DNA from: Mangifera indica
Lineage: Eukaryota; Streptophyta; Magnoliopsida; Sapindales; Anacardiaceae
Reading direction: 5' to 3'
NCBI RefSeq assembly: GCF_011075055.1
Contig: NC_058153.1
Location: 7,130,001 to 7,194,000, forward strand
DNA length: 64,000 bases
Shown: one piece after another, positions 12,412 through 23,602 of the stretch
How positions within the stretch are numbered: position 1 is the stretch's first letter
Layout of the letters: each line of letters opens with the position of its first letter
The notes under the pieces: generated by a model
What the model was told of the DNA's origin: nothing
Seen by the model: only the letters and a program-made list of their open reading frames with translations
Database searches by the model: none
Translations under genes and position numbers: made by a program

Positions 12412-14235
12412 GTTCAGGTGTATCTACCAAAGTTCATACTAGGTTTTGATATATAAAGTTTATTTCAGATTTCACGACATCTTACCATTTATCAAAATCT
12501 AGACTTGAAACAGCCTCGTTGTAAGTTTTAGATTTGTCATCATTGATAACCAGTACAACACCATGCTGAGTTAGGAGAAAATTAAATCTCTCTAACTTAT
12601 GACATACTTAAGTAGACATAAGTAGCTTTTGTGTGCATTCAAATTATTTTATTTAAAGTTGAGGAACTTCCTCATCATGATCAACTATCTGTGATAGTGT
12701 ATTGTCCTATCTAACATCTATGGTATCTTGTGGTATAAGAATATTATTGAGCTCTACTTTCCTCCTACTGGTTCTCTTGAGAATAAACTTTTTCTCAAGG
12801 AACACATTAGTATTAGCAATAAAGACCTTTTGCTTCTCTAAGTGGTAGAAGTAGTATCCTTTAATGACCTTTCGGGTACCTCATAAAGACATTTTTTGGA
12901 CTTAGTGCTTAGATTGTTTGAAGTCAATTTCTTGACATAAGCTTAATAACCTAAATCCTCAAATAATCTAGATAGACTTTTAGCTAGTCTATAACTTATA
13001 TAGAGTTTTATCTACAGATTTTGATAAGACATGGTTCAACGTAAAGGTAGAAGTTTTTAGGACATGACCCTATAAAGACATGGGTAGATTGGTAAAACTC
13101 ATTATGAACCTAACCATTTCCATCAAGGTCTTATTCTTCCATTTGGATACACCATTATGTTATGGAGTACCAAAAGGAATGAGTCAAGATACTATCCCAT
13201 TTTTCTATAGGCATTGTCTAAATTCAATACTTAGATATTTACCCCTTTAATTACTTTGAAGGATTTTAATTTGTTTCCAAAGTTGCTTTTCTACTTCATT
13301 CTTGAATTATTTGAATTTATCAAGACATTTAGACTTGTGTATCATAAAAAACATATAGCCATGTCTACTGAAGTCATCAGTAAATGTGAAAAAGTAGGTT
13401 TCCCTTTATCTAATATATATTGTCATAGGCCTACCTATATCGTTGTGAATGATCCTTAATAGTTTAGTTGTCTTTTGATTATGTCCAATGAAAGGTGCTT
13501 TGGCCATATTATCTAATAGACACGATTTACATTCATCATATGATTAGAAGTCAAATGATTGTAAGACTCTTTGTTTAAGAAGTCTTAATTATATTTCAGT
13601 CCTATGTGGCCTAGCCTGTAATGCTATAGATATGTGGTATTCAAATAATTTGATTTCAATTGTTTATTATTTTGCACATTTATAATTTTATTATCCAATT
13701 TTAGAATATATAAACCATTATGTAATTTAGCTGTTCTATAGAAAATATAATTTAAGCTAATGGTTATAATACTATTAGTAATAAAAAAAATGAATATCCT
13801 TCTTTGTCCAAAATAAACATAAAAACTAAGTTTTTAGAAATAGAAAGGACATAATAACAATGTTTTTATTATAAAACTAGCCTAGTGGATAACCTTAGAT
13901 AATAAACACCTATGGCTAATATAGTAACAAGTAGGTTAACCATTCTTTTGGCGAGCAATCTACTTTGTTGCAATTCCTACATATTAGGACAAATATGAGA
14001 ACCACATCCTGTGTCTACAACCCAAGATAAGCAAGAAGAATAATTTATCTCAATAACAAACATACTTGAAGTAGAGGTTTCAGTTGCTTTCTTCTTCTTG
14101 TTCTCTATAAAGGTCTTACAATGTCTCTTCTGGTGACCTGTCTTGCCATAATAGAAATAGATAACGTTTCCCTTCCTTACACCACTTGTAGGTTGAGTAG
14201 TAATATCAAGTTGTTTCTTTGCTTTGGGCTTAGGT
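12412..14235 (-). pseudogene. copia C gag-pol remnant
   Basis: From 14235 downward the minus strand reads a Lys-rich gag tail, a zinc knuckle (YYGKTGHQKRHC), and a protease WVVDTGCGSHICPNM with an intact DTG, close to 14060-13970. Next come the region leading to GAG-pre-integrase, an integrase segment SxLIPFGTPxHNGV near 13190-13140, and the start of reverse transcriptase (DVVKSEINFIYQN, about 12480-12440). The usual NGLYVLD block and most of the catalytic RT are absent. Non-functional. Confidence 0.75.
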
Positions 14236-15944
14236 TTTCAAGGCATCAATAACTGATAGCGTAGCAAAATTAAAAATTTTAAAAGTAAAGAATCCTAAAA
14301 ACCTTAACTAAGATACCCGTTTTAGAATCTTGTAAGACACTCATAGGGTGTTTTAGGTTTATACCTATGTTGGTGGTTTTTCCAAATCTTTACGTGACTT
14401 GAGACTAAGAACTATCCAACCTTGAGACACAATACCTTGGTATCCATATAGAGCATGAACAAGTAAGAGACAATCCATGGAAAACTCTGCTAGGGCTTCT
14501 TTTCTAGATTAAGTGTATTCATGGGAAGAAGGAGAGAAAAACAAAAAACCTATGCTTAGGGTTTTTGTTGTGTATGTGCTCTTGTATTATTTTAATTTTA
14601 ATGCATGCTTTAAATATATGTAGGCATTCGAGTACAACAAGGATTTCATCCAAATCTGCCACCTTTAACACATATGCACAATCAATATATTTCATGACTT
14701 GCATAGGTAGAATACAAGTGTGCCACCCAATAAGCATCATGCCATACTGGTGCACCCAATATAGTTTTAAGCCTTACATGACTAGACAACATTTTTTTCC
14801 AATCGTGTCATGCCTTTTATAATTTTGCATGGTGCCACCTAACACCATGCACACTAAGTTTAACTCGGTTAAAATATGGTTAATCGAGTTCTTTTTTTCC
14901 TTAAACACCATGATTATCACTAAATAATCCTTTATTCCGGGTTTGAATTAACCCCTATATGCATGTGACTAATAAGATTTTTATCAAATCAACAATATCT
15001 AAATTTAATCTGAATTTAAACATAGATCTAGATTAACTTTTAACATAGCATTATTGCCACTCAGATGGTAGAGTGTTAGTAGATATTTCTTAAACTTTTA
15101 CAATATCATAGTTACATGTAATTCAATCTTTTCGTCAACCAATATCTCTTGAGGTTGAGATATAGAAAAATGTCTATCTTAGTAGGTCGTTAGTATGAAT
15201 TGATATATATCAATGAGTAACATGGATTAGGCAATAATCTCATCCCACTATGATTATAGATTTAAGAAGTCATGGATGTCATTTAGTATTCTCATATGAG
15301 ATATTTTTTCCTGTGCTTAAGAGTGACAAATCTTTTATCACCAACCATAACCTCTATGTATCTTACAATATGGTCGATCATTACCTTTATAGTTACTGAT
15401 ATTACAATGACATATTAGATAGTGAGAAACCATACTGATGCTTACATGAGATAGTTTAACAACCTTAAGTCAAATGATCATATGCACTCATAGTATTCAG
15501 GAGATTTATTTCATAGATACTGAAGCAACCATCTGTATGAACATCATTTAGTTAGGTCAGTCCATTAAACAAGTCTACAACGTGCACCTATGTGTTATAC
15601 CATGTTGTTTATAACAATTTCAACACGTGAGAACTATTGCTACTTTTGATAAAGTCATTCAACAATATGGTAATCCCATCATCATTACATGTGCCCTTGT
15701 ATATTGTAATGTTAGAATTATGAACATTTCTAGAATGATCACTGAAAGTGTACATAAGGTTCATACAATCACTAATTTGATCACCTCGTCACAGTTCTAC
15801 CATTCTAAGGGCATGTTATTTGCATGATAATATAAATAGATAATATATGAATTGAATAAAAATGAATCTTTTATTAATTATTAATATAAAAATTACATCA
15901 ACAAATGCCAATTTTGATTAGTTATATGGTACCTACCCTAACAG
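14236..15944 (-). repeat. 5' LTR of copia C (about 1.71 kb)
   Basis: Minus strand starts TGTTAGGGTAGGTACC at 15944 and ends GATGCCTTGAA at 14236, matching AATGCCTTTAA at the other LTR's end. No primer-binding site follows: coding gag sequence begins at once, showing an internal deletion. Confidence 0.8.
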
Positions 15945-15949
15945 TGTTG
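15945..15949. repeat. Target-site duplication GTGTT, right of copia C
   Basis: Partner of 11332-11336, lying in gypsy B gag. Confidence 0.8.
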
Positions 15950-16975
15950 ACTCCTTTGGTTAAAATTTATCGCGTTGGCTTATTTGAAACTCTTTTCACC
16001 AAACATGCTTTTATACTACTGTAATTTATGCTAGCATGTCCTTCTCCGCATATTTCACATCGCACGATCATATCTACTACTTTCATATCCATCTTTCCTA
16101 ATTTGTTTATAAAAACATCAAGTTTTGCATTTACAATAGTTATTTCATCTACTTCATATACTTTTGACATTTTCTTTAACATAATATCATTTGTCCAACA
16201 TGAATTGATTATGGCCATTCATTCGATCAGTTGAAATGCACTTTTAATTGTTAGCTTTTTAAATTATCTGTTAGTAGTTATATCAAGTGAGGTTTTAATA
16301 TGTCAAGGTACTTGACTATAAAATGTCTGTAGTAGTAACCAAATTAGGATACCATGATATGGGCAATGTCTTTGGTAGATCTTTGTTCCTTTCCCAAGGC
16401 TTGTATAACATTTCGTCATCCCTTATGATGAAGGTAGCGATATCATTCTAGTTTTTTGTTATTTTTCCTATTGGAAAAAATTTGATTAGGAACACTTAGG
16501 ATAAGCCTTTCCAAGTCATAACGGATCTCAAAGCCTTGGATTCGAGCAAAATCTCTAAGTTAAAAAAGCAAAATAGCCTTAACTTCACTGTCTTATCAAG
16601 TACTTTGTTTAACCTGAAGGTGTCACATATTTGCATAAATTTTGATAAATATAAGTGCAAGTCTTTAGATACTACTCCTCTGAATTGGTTTTACTGAATT
16701 ATATGTATGATGGATGACTTAATCTCAAAATTGTTAGTGCTGATTGGTAGTCAGACCATACTTGTACTGGTGTCCCTGGTGGTTGGTATAACATAATCTT
16801 AGAGTGCGCGTGATTATGGTAGCAAGTTAACTGCATTTTGATTTTTATTTGCCTCTAGGTTTTTCAACTTGACTTTCTATTCTTGTTTGTTTCTTTTTAG
16901 ATTTTGTATAGTTTTTTCAATTTCAAGGTCAAAATCTAATTTTTGGGTCACCCATGATCTAGTTATGCACTAGGC
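15950..16975 (-). pseudogene. gypsy B gag N-terminal remnant
   Basis: Minus strand contains LDFDLEIEKTIQNLKRNKQE, then NQFRGVVSKDLHLYLSKFMQ, CDTFRLNKVLDKTVKLRLF and IKFFPIGK, the standard order of an Athila/Tat gag. Near 16218-15967 is YEVDEITIVNAKLDVF followed by a zinc-knuckle-like CEICGEGH. It is the same architecture as gypsy A gag (7351-8290) but with many stops. It ends at the copia C insertion. Confidence 0.8.
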
Positions 16976-17073
16976 CACACCTGCGAGAAAACAAGAGTTA
17001 ATGAGAAAAAAAAAAAGGAAAATCCTTAGTCTAATAGGACCTTGAATTATGTTAATGTTGATTTTAATGCAAA

Positions 17074-17097
17074 TCCCTGGAAACAATGCCAAAAACT
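17074..17097 (-). other. Primer-binding site of gypsy B
   Basis: Minus strand AGTTTTTGGCATTGTTTCC is a decayed TTTTTGGCGCCGTTGCC block directly after the LTR, matching the position in gypsy A. Confidence 0.6.
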
Positions 17098-18029
17098 TAC
17101 TACATCTTACTTGCAAGTGCACAAGTCAACAAGTAGTATAATGGATATATATCTTTTAAGGGATCGGAAAATCAACCACTAATTTAAACCAAGATTCAAT
17201 TTAGCTAAGGAGGTTGTATTCAAAATCAAATATACTCAGATAAAAATAAAGCAACATGCTTAAACTAAAGTGCAACTAAATAAAAGTAGAGTAAATAAGA
17301 CGATCCTAAAGAATCTGTATATGTTAGATTTCTAAGACCTTAAGTTTGCTGAGCATGGAACAACTATTCAATGAAGCAAAATATAATGATTTATAAAGTA
17401 AAGAAATAATGTATTACGACCTTATAAGGTTAACAGGTCCTTCTTGGTTCCTAGAATATAAAAAATTTAGCCATTCACGCTAAATACATGTGCTCAACAA
17501 TAGATATGAAACATCATATTTAAAACAAAAAAAACTTGTATTAAGTATGAATGCAACCTTTGAAAGGCTGGTTGTCACTATTGCTACTATCGTGCACTGT
17601 CTTAAATTCTCCTAGTGGATGTCAGAATGCAAACTAAGAATTACTAAAGGTATCGTTAAAGGCTCTCCATAGAAATCTCCCTTTAAATTAGCTTTAGATG
17701 TCTTTTTATATCTTTCTTTCTCCTTATGCCCTCAAGATTCCTTGAAGATCCTTTCCTGATTATGTCTCAACACCAAATCTACATTTTCTTGATTCCTTGA
17801 TGTTGACAAGTTTAGATTCTTTCTTTTTCCTTTCATTCGAGTTAGCTTAATTTTGATATTATCAGGAGATCGCTTTGAGAACTTCTCATTTTCTTCAAGT
17901 TTTTCTTAACGATTCTTCTAATCTTCCAAATTATTTTCCTACAAACTATAAAATGGATAGTTAAACAAAATATCTAGTAATTATAATAATTATAAATAAA
18001 AATCCTAAACTAAATGCATAATTTTGACA
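17098..18029 (-). repeat. 5' LTR of gypsy B (about 932 bp)
   Basis: Minus strand begins TGTCAAAATTATGC at about 18029 and ends GATGTAGTA next to the primer-binding site. No second copy is present, so the outer boundary rests on the TG start and on the change to copia-LTR-like sequence just beyond. Confidence 0.5.
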
Positions 18030-18064
18030 CCTTTTGACCTAATATGTAAGTGCACATTTCTAAT

Positions 18065-18390
18065 GCAAATGTTTACCCTGGTTACAGTGGCACATTATAT
18101 AGTGTCAAACCATACTAATCCTTACAAAAGATGGTTTAGTGACCACAAGTCAAAAGATCGCATGCACTTGTGGTGTTTAAAAGATTTATTCTATAGACAT
18201 TCGAGTAACCATCCATATGGATATCCTTTTGTTAAGTCAGTTCGATGAACATGTCTACAATATACACTCATGTGTTGCATTATGCTATCTATAAACAACT
18301 TTGACACATGAGAACTATCGCAACATTTCAGTGGAGTCACTAAATATTGTGATAATCCCATTATCATTACAAGTGCCTTTGTTCATACCC
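18065..18390 (-). repeat. Fragment of a copia C-family LTR
   Basis: About 325 bp aligns by eye to 15385-15710 inside the copia C 5' LTR. Shared stretches include ATCCCAT.ATCATTACA.GTGCC at the right end and AACCATACTAAT/GATGCTTAC at the left. It lies just outside the gypsy B LTR and is an older or separate copy of the same LTR family. Confidence 0.7.
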
Positions 18391-19060
18391 GTTTGGCAAT
18401 TTTACTCCTAGTAAGGATATTGATAAGAAAAAATTAGCAAAACCCTAACAAAGGCAATATGAGATGATATTTTGGAAACCATGTCTAACTGTGTGTTTGA
18501 TGACATAAAGGGATCTTAAGGGTGCTTAACTATGTGTATGATGTCACAAACCCTAACTAAAGCAATTCTGAGTTAAAAACTTGAATCGACGTATTATATA
18601 TTTTGTGAAAACATTTAGGCTAGTTTGTCTGATGTTAATACCCATTTGATGATTATGCATCTTTGTTGGGTGTCTTAGCATCTATGATGCTTGTGCACAC
18701 ATCGATGCTAAACGTCTTAGCATCTAGGATGCCTGTGTAGCATTCAAAGAGAACCAGGGTCTTACTCCTCTTGTGATATGATATTTATAGCCCAAAGTCT
18801 GATTGACACTTGTAATAGGTGCACCTTATAACTAACATCTAGAAGTATCCCATTAGAATATAGCCTGTTATGTAGACATTGTAAATTATATGGTATGTAG
18901 TACTACTACTTGAATTGATGTTTCATTAAAAATAAAAGTTCCTCGATGATACATAGAACTATTTGTGAAAAGAATTGCTATTATAAAAGTGATGCTTTGA
19001 TAGGCTTATACGATGGTATATACACTTGATTTATTAAACAACACCTTAACCTATTACCAC
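18391..19060. other. Unassigned stretch between LTR fragment and gypsy integrase
   Basis: No coding similarity was recognised. It probably includes decayed pol sequence of the + strand gypsy element that follows. A short phrase 'gtcttagcatctatgatgc' recurs near 18677 and 18715. Confidence 0.3.
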
Positions 19061-20110
19061 TTATTTGAAACTAGAGGGCACTTTAGTACATCCAGGACAA
19101 ATGTAAAAGATTATAGTATGGATTTTGTTCACCCACTTTTTTCTAGTATACTCAAATATTTGTAAGTAGGTGTGATATATGTCAAAGGATTAAGACCATC
19201 ATAAGGAGGAATAAAATTGACCCTAAATATGATGCTATATGTTGAATTGTTTGATGTATGGGTAATAGATTAAATTAGATAGTTTCTGACCTCTTATGGA
19301 AATCAATATATAGTTGTTGTTATGGATTTCAAGTCTGAATAGATTGAAGTACTTGAAAGCCCTACTAATGATGCACTAGTCATAGTGAAATTCCTGAAGA
19401 AGTGTATCCTTATAAGTTTTAAAACTTTAAGGGTAATTATTAGTGATGGAGGTTGCATTTTGCAACCATATGTTTGACAGAGTCTTGAAAAAGTGTGGAG
19501 TTACACATAAGATGACAATGCCCTACCATCCACAAAACAATAGACAAGTTGAGATATCAAATCAAGAAATCAAGAGCATATTGGAGAAGATGGTAAGTTC
19601 ATCAATGAAAGATTGGAGTATTTAGTTGGACGATGCCATATGAGCATATCACATTTCATATAAGACCTTTATCGGTACTTTTCCTTATCAATTTGTATAT
19701 GGGATATCTTGCCACTTATCGGTTAAGCTGGAACAAAACTTATTAGGCCACTAAATTCTTGAATTTCAATTTCAAGAAAGTCAAAGAGAAACAATCATTA
19801 CAATTGGATGAATTAGAGGAGTTTCGACTTGATGCCTACAAGAATGAGAAGATATACAAGGAGCGTATGAAACAATGGCATAATAGATACATCATAAAAA
19901 GGAGTTCACTAAAAGAGACTTAGTGCTTTTATTTAAACCATGGTTAAGACTCTTTACAAAAAAATCAAAGTCATGTTGGTTAGGCCTATTCAAGGTAGTG
20001 ATGGTGTTTTCAAATGAAGCAGTTAAGGTATAGAGTGAGAAATTGACAGCTTTCAAAGTTAATGGACAATACCTCAAGCCATATCTAATTGATAAGCCAA
20101 TTAAAATGAG
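19061..20110 (+). pseudogene. Ty3/gypsy integrase remnant (element F, Athila/Tat-like)
   Basis: Plus strand shows the HHCC zinc domain (EGHFSTSRT, then CDICQR), then VELFDVW and the first catalytic Asp region, then VIISDGG around the second Asp. PYHPQNNRQVEISNQEIKSI contains the third catalytic Glu (about 19523-19580). The C-terminal part reads LDELEEFRLDAYKNEKIYKER (about 19805-19866). At least four stops or frameshifts interrupt it. Orientation is opposite to gypsy A and B, so this is a separate element. No LTR was assigned. Confidence 0.8.
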
Positions 20111-20718
20111 TGTCTCACACCCATTATTACCTTTTCCTACCTAATTCCTAATATAAGGGTCAAGCTATTGACCAAAAACAAGTGTTACCAGGAGGTAACT
20201 CAAGAATTTGATTATTCTTCTTTTAAATTTTTTTTTTTTAAGATTTAGTGTTTTATGTTTCCTTGTTTTTATCATTACAGATTTCCCTTTTTAGTTCAAG
20301 AATAGGGATGATAGGACAAATAAGACATGAAGCTAGGGCGAACACAATAATTCATGAGAGAGAATCATAAAATTAGGAAAGTATGTTTTCACACTACTGT
20401 TTGCTTGAATTGATAACTTTATTTGGTAATTCTATGTGATACTCCTTGCATCAAATATGTTGTTTAAATTGTTTAGGTGTTAGGAGCAATGCTTTCCCCA
20501 TGTTTGAATTGACAAATATGGTGTTGCATGCTAAATTGCACAATATGACCATCTTCACTCATGTTATATTCATGTCTTACATGTATATTTTGAACATAGT
20601 TTTAGTGTGCATAAGACCAACCCCTTTGGCTGGAAACCCTTTACAAGTCAATAAATCAAGGATGTTTATAGATCACTAGCAGGCTATATATTTAGGTAAT
20701 GTGAGAATAGTCTTCCAA

Positions 20719-20719
<1 letters not shown>

Positions 20720-20802
<83 letters not shown>
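20720..20802. repeat. (AT)n microsatellite, about 41 units
   Basis: An uninterrupted AT dinucleotide tract, followed at 20805 by short GT-rich sequence. The matching place in copy 2 has only a short TA-rich stretch and a long GT tract, so the microsatellites changed after the duplication. Confidence 0.95.
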
Positions 20803-20806
<4 letters not shown>

Positions 20807-22135
20807 GTGTTTATGTATGCGCCTGTTGTTTCATATGTGTGTGTGTGTGTCTTTAATAGCTTTAAACATAGGAGACTGAAATTTTATCTTTGAAAAACAA
20901 AAAATTTTGAATTATTTTATTTATATCAACCATTTAATACTTTCATTTATCTGTTTCTTTTGTTTGTTGATATTTCATTTGGAGTTTTCTACTAAGAGTT
21001 TAAGATGATATTTAGAGATAAATCGTAAAAGTTGGACTATTTAAATTTTATATTTCAATACTAGCAAAATTTTATGAAATTCTATCAATTTTTTTGGTTA
21101 ATAAATTTAGCACATGAAAGGTGAAACATAGGTTTTAAAGTTAAATCAAATACATTTATTTATTTTGGGTTTTTAATATAAATGTTAATATTTAATTTTA
21201 TGAAATGACAAATATACTATCCTTGGAGACACAAGGTTATTATACTATAATATTGGCTCGACTTATGTTTAGATGCACCTAATTTTGCACTCCAAAGTAC
21301 CTAGGAATAATCAGTTGATGTTTTGGAGACAATCAGTGTTGTTGTCAATGTCAAAATTTATAGCCTTATCTAAATCTTGTTGACAAATAATATCTGTGGC
21401 TAATAATATTATTCAAACTGATTAATAAAATAAAGCTTTCAAAATAGTTAAATATTTGTATATTATTTATTCTTTACCTTTCATTTATATTATTTTTTAA
21501 GTAATATAGAGAAACTCATATATACATATGAGAAATAAGGAAAAACTTGACGAGGCTAAATTTGTTTCTACTAATTATTCATATTAAATCATTTATATAG
21601 TGTCAATTACATAAGAAATAAGGAAAAACTTGATGAGGCTAAAAAATAAAATGGAAAAACGAAATAAGAGGATTTGAGAATATTCTTGTAGTATTTATCT
21701 ATTTTTCATGCTCATGTCATATGATATAACTATAAATTAAATTCATTTTATTTTTTAAGAATTGATTATATATTGATCAATTTATTGAGGGGATTTATAT
21801 TAGAATAACATAAAAATTACCCAAAAAAGTATAATAAAATAAATTTAAGTTTTTCTTTTTACAAAGGTAAATAATAAACAAAGCTTAGACATAAAATGCG
21901 TTAAAAATTATGATTTAATTTGGTAGTTGATAGTTTACAAGCTATAGAAAAAAAAAAATCGATTAGCTTAATTAGTTCGCAAATTAATTAAGGCATTGTC
22001 TACATCTTAATAAACAATTCAATTCAACCGCTTCATCAGAACCTTTAGTCTTTATTGTTCGCAAACCTTCTAATTACATTTAACCTCTTGATCACAAACA
22101 TTTGCATTAGCATTTATAGGTGCAACCAAATAGAC

Positions 22136-22800
22136 ATGGTAGAAACAATTCAGTTTGTTGTTGCTAAGAAACTTTTGAAAGAGTTGGGATCCAAAGACTC
22201 TAAGGAAATTATAATAGCCCTAGGCAAATCCTATATCGATCAAGCACGAGAGAGATGTTAGCTCTGCCAGTATATCTCACATCGCTTGAGAATGAGAAAA
22301 CTAAACTGATTAAATAATCTGTGAGATCCTTAATCTGTTAAGATGAATTTTAGATTGTAAAGCTTAGAAACAAAACGATGATAAATTATGTGTCCAAAAC
22401 GTAAAATATCTTGATAGTAGATCAAACTATTGAACTGAAAATATTACAAATCATATCAGAATCACTCTATGTGTCTTCTTAAGTGATAGTGAGGAAAATC
22501 TCATTGAGAATACTAAGTCTTATAATGACATTTTTAGACAAATCTCACATTGGTAAAACATGGGAGAGATATTAAGTTTATCTATACATCCCACATCACT
22601 TCGGATGGGAAGATTAAACTAGTTAAATACCCTGTGAGCTTCTTAAGCTATTAAAACATATTTTGGGTTCCAAAGTTTAAAAGCAAAACCATGATGAATT
22701 ATATGTCCAAAGTAGACAACATCTTAATTGTAGACTGGGCTATTAAATTAGAGATGTTACAGAAATTGCCTTGGCTTAGGGTGTTAAAGATTGGAAGAAC
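22136..22800 (+). pseudogene. CC-NLR N-terminal fragment, copy 1 (broken by TRIM-like element)
   Basis: ATG at 22136 opens MVETIQFVVAKKLLKELGSK and runs to KEI at 22210. It is then interrupted by 22211-22761 and resumes GAAATTGCC..., giving EIALA, a TAG stop, GVKDWKN. This is the beginning of the coiled-coil domain of RGA-type CC-NLR resistance proteins, where the block EIxLAWGVKDE is typical; the stop lies at the Trp. Nothing beyond GVKDWKN matches, so only the first 30 or so codons remain. No nucleotide-binding or leucine-rich repeat domain is present. Confidence 0.7.
22211..22761 (+). mobile_element. TRIM-like miniature LTR element, 551 bp
   Basis: Two diverged direct repeats of about 240 bp (22211-22448 and 22522-22761), both ending ATTACA/GTTACA, flank about 73 bp. 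Directly after the first repeat comes TCATATCAGAATCAC, which fits a decayed tRNA-Met primer-binding site (TGGTATCAGAGC type). GAAATT flanks the insert on both sides (22205-22210 and 22762-22767) as a target duplication. Size, repeat layout and lack of coding match terminal-repeat retrotransposons in miniature. The first repeat's TG start is not preserved. Confidence 0.65.
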
Positions 22801-23553
22801 CATTAGAGTTAGAGAGCATGATAAGATTACGTAGATATGCGATAACACATAAGTTATCTACAGTGGTAACATGTCATCATTTGTACACATTGTTTGTGAC
22901 ATCGTTTGTTTTTATTGTTGTAGATTTCCTTTTTTAGTTTGAGAATAGGTTTAGAACGGGGATAGGAAAATAAGACATGAAGCTAAGGCAAGCACAAAAA
23001 TTCATGAGAGAGCGTCATTGATATCTTTGTTTGGCGAATTTGTGTAATAATCCTTGCATCAAATGTGTTGTTTAAATTTTCACGTGTTAGGAGCAGTGCA
23101 TTCACCATATTTGAATAGATAAATATGGGTTTGCATGCTAAATTGCTTAATACAAACGACTACGATTGTATTATCTTCTTGTCTTACTTGTATATGTTGT
23201 ATGTAGTTTTGGTGTGCACGAAACCAACCTGTTTGGCTATCAACCCTTTACAAGTCAATAAATCAAGGATGTTTATAGATTACAAGGAGACTATATATTT
23301 TGGCAATCTAAGAATAAAGTCTTTAGGAAATTTTCATATATGGACAACATAATATAATTATACAAATATATATAGTAACAAGATTAAAGTATTTATATAT
23401 AAAATAATGGTGCTGAATCATGTATATAGTATTTTGATTATAGTAAGGTACATATGGTAATTTGATTTTATATATATAGCAACTATACATATACCGAAAT
23501 CAAATTATTTCCATATATATACATACGCGTTTTTATAATCATATCAATTATTT

Positions 23554-23558
<5 letters not shown>

Positions 23559-23600
<42 letters not shown>
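23559..23600. repeat. (GT)21 microsatellite
   Basis: An uninterrupted GT dinucleotide tract. On the minus strand it yields a His-Thr repeat reading frame that is not a gene. Confidence 0.95.

Positions 23601-23602
<2 letters not shown>

Larger units (their letters stand above)
11337..15944 (-). mobile_element. Ty1/copia element C (4608 bp), nested in gypsy B gag
   Basis: A copia element on the minus strand with an LTR at each end (14236-15944 and 11337-12395), a partial internal region and matching 5-bp target duplications. The 5' LTR begins TGTTAGGGTAG, as does the LTR of copia B, so the two belong to one lineage. Two internal deletions are visible: the start of gag is missing (the LTR abuts the gag zinc-knuckle region), and most of the reverse transcriptase, all of RNase H and the start of the 3' LTR are missing. 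Confidence 0.85.
9691..18029 (-). mobile_element. Ty3/gypsy element B, interrupted by copia C
   Basis: Minus strand order: 5' LTR (18029-17098), primer-binding site, gag N-terminal part (16975-15950), the copia C insertion (15944-11337), gag C-terminal part (11331-about 11230), then protease (about 10520-9800). The gag reading resumes after the insertion exactly where expected, so this was one element before copia C arrived. The reverse transcriptase side is lost at the junction with the gypsy A LTR. Confidence 0.8.
20262..22800 (+). repeat. Tandem duplication copy 1 (NLR 5' region)
   Basis: Matches 22901 onward along its whole length. Shared landmarks are ATTTCCCTTTTTAGTTCAAG, GACATGAAGCTA.GGC, TTTACAAGTCAATAAATCAA, AGTTTAAGATGATATTTAGA, and the NLR start codon region. 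The net unit without insertions is about 2.0-2.2 kb. Copy 1 carries a TRIM-like insertion and an (AT)n tract; homology ends about 30 bp after the second GAAATT. Confidence 0.85.
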
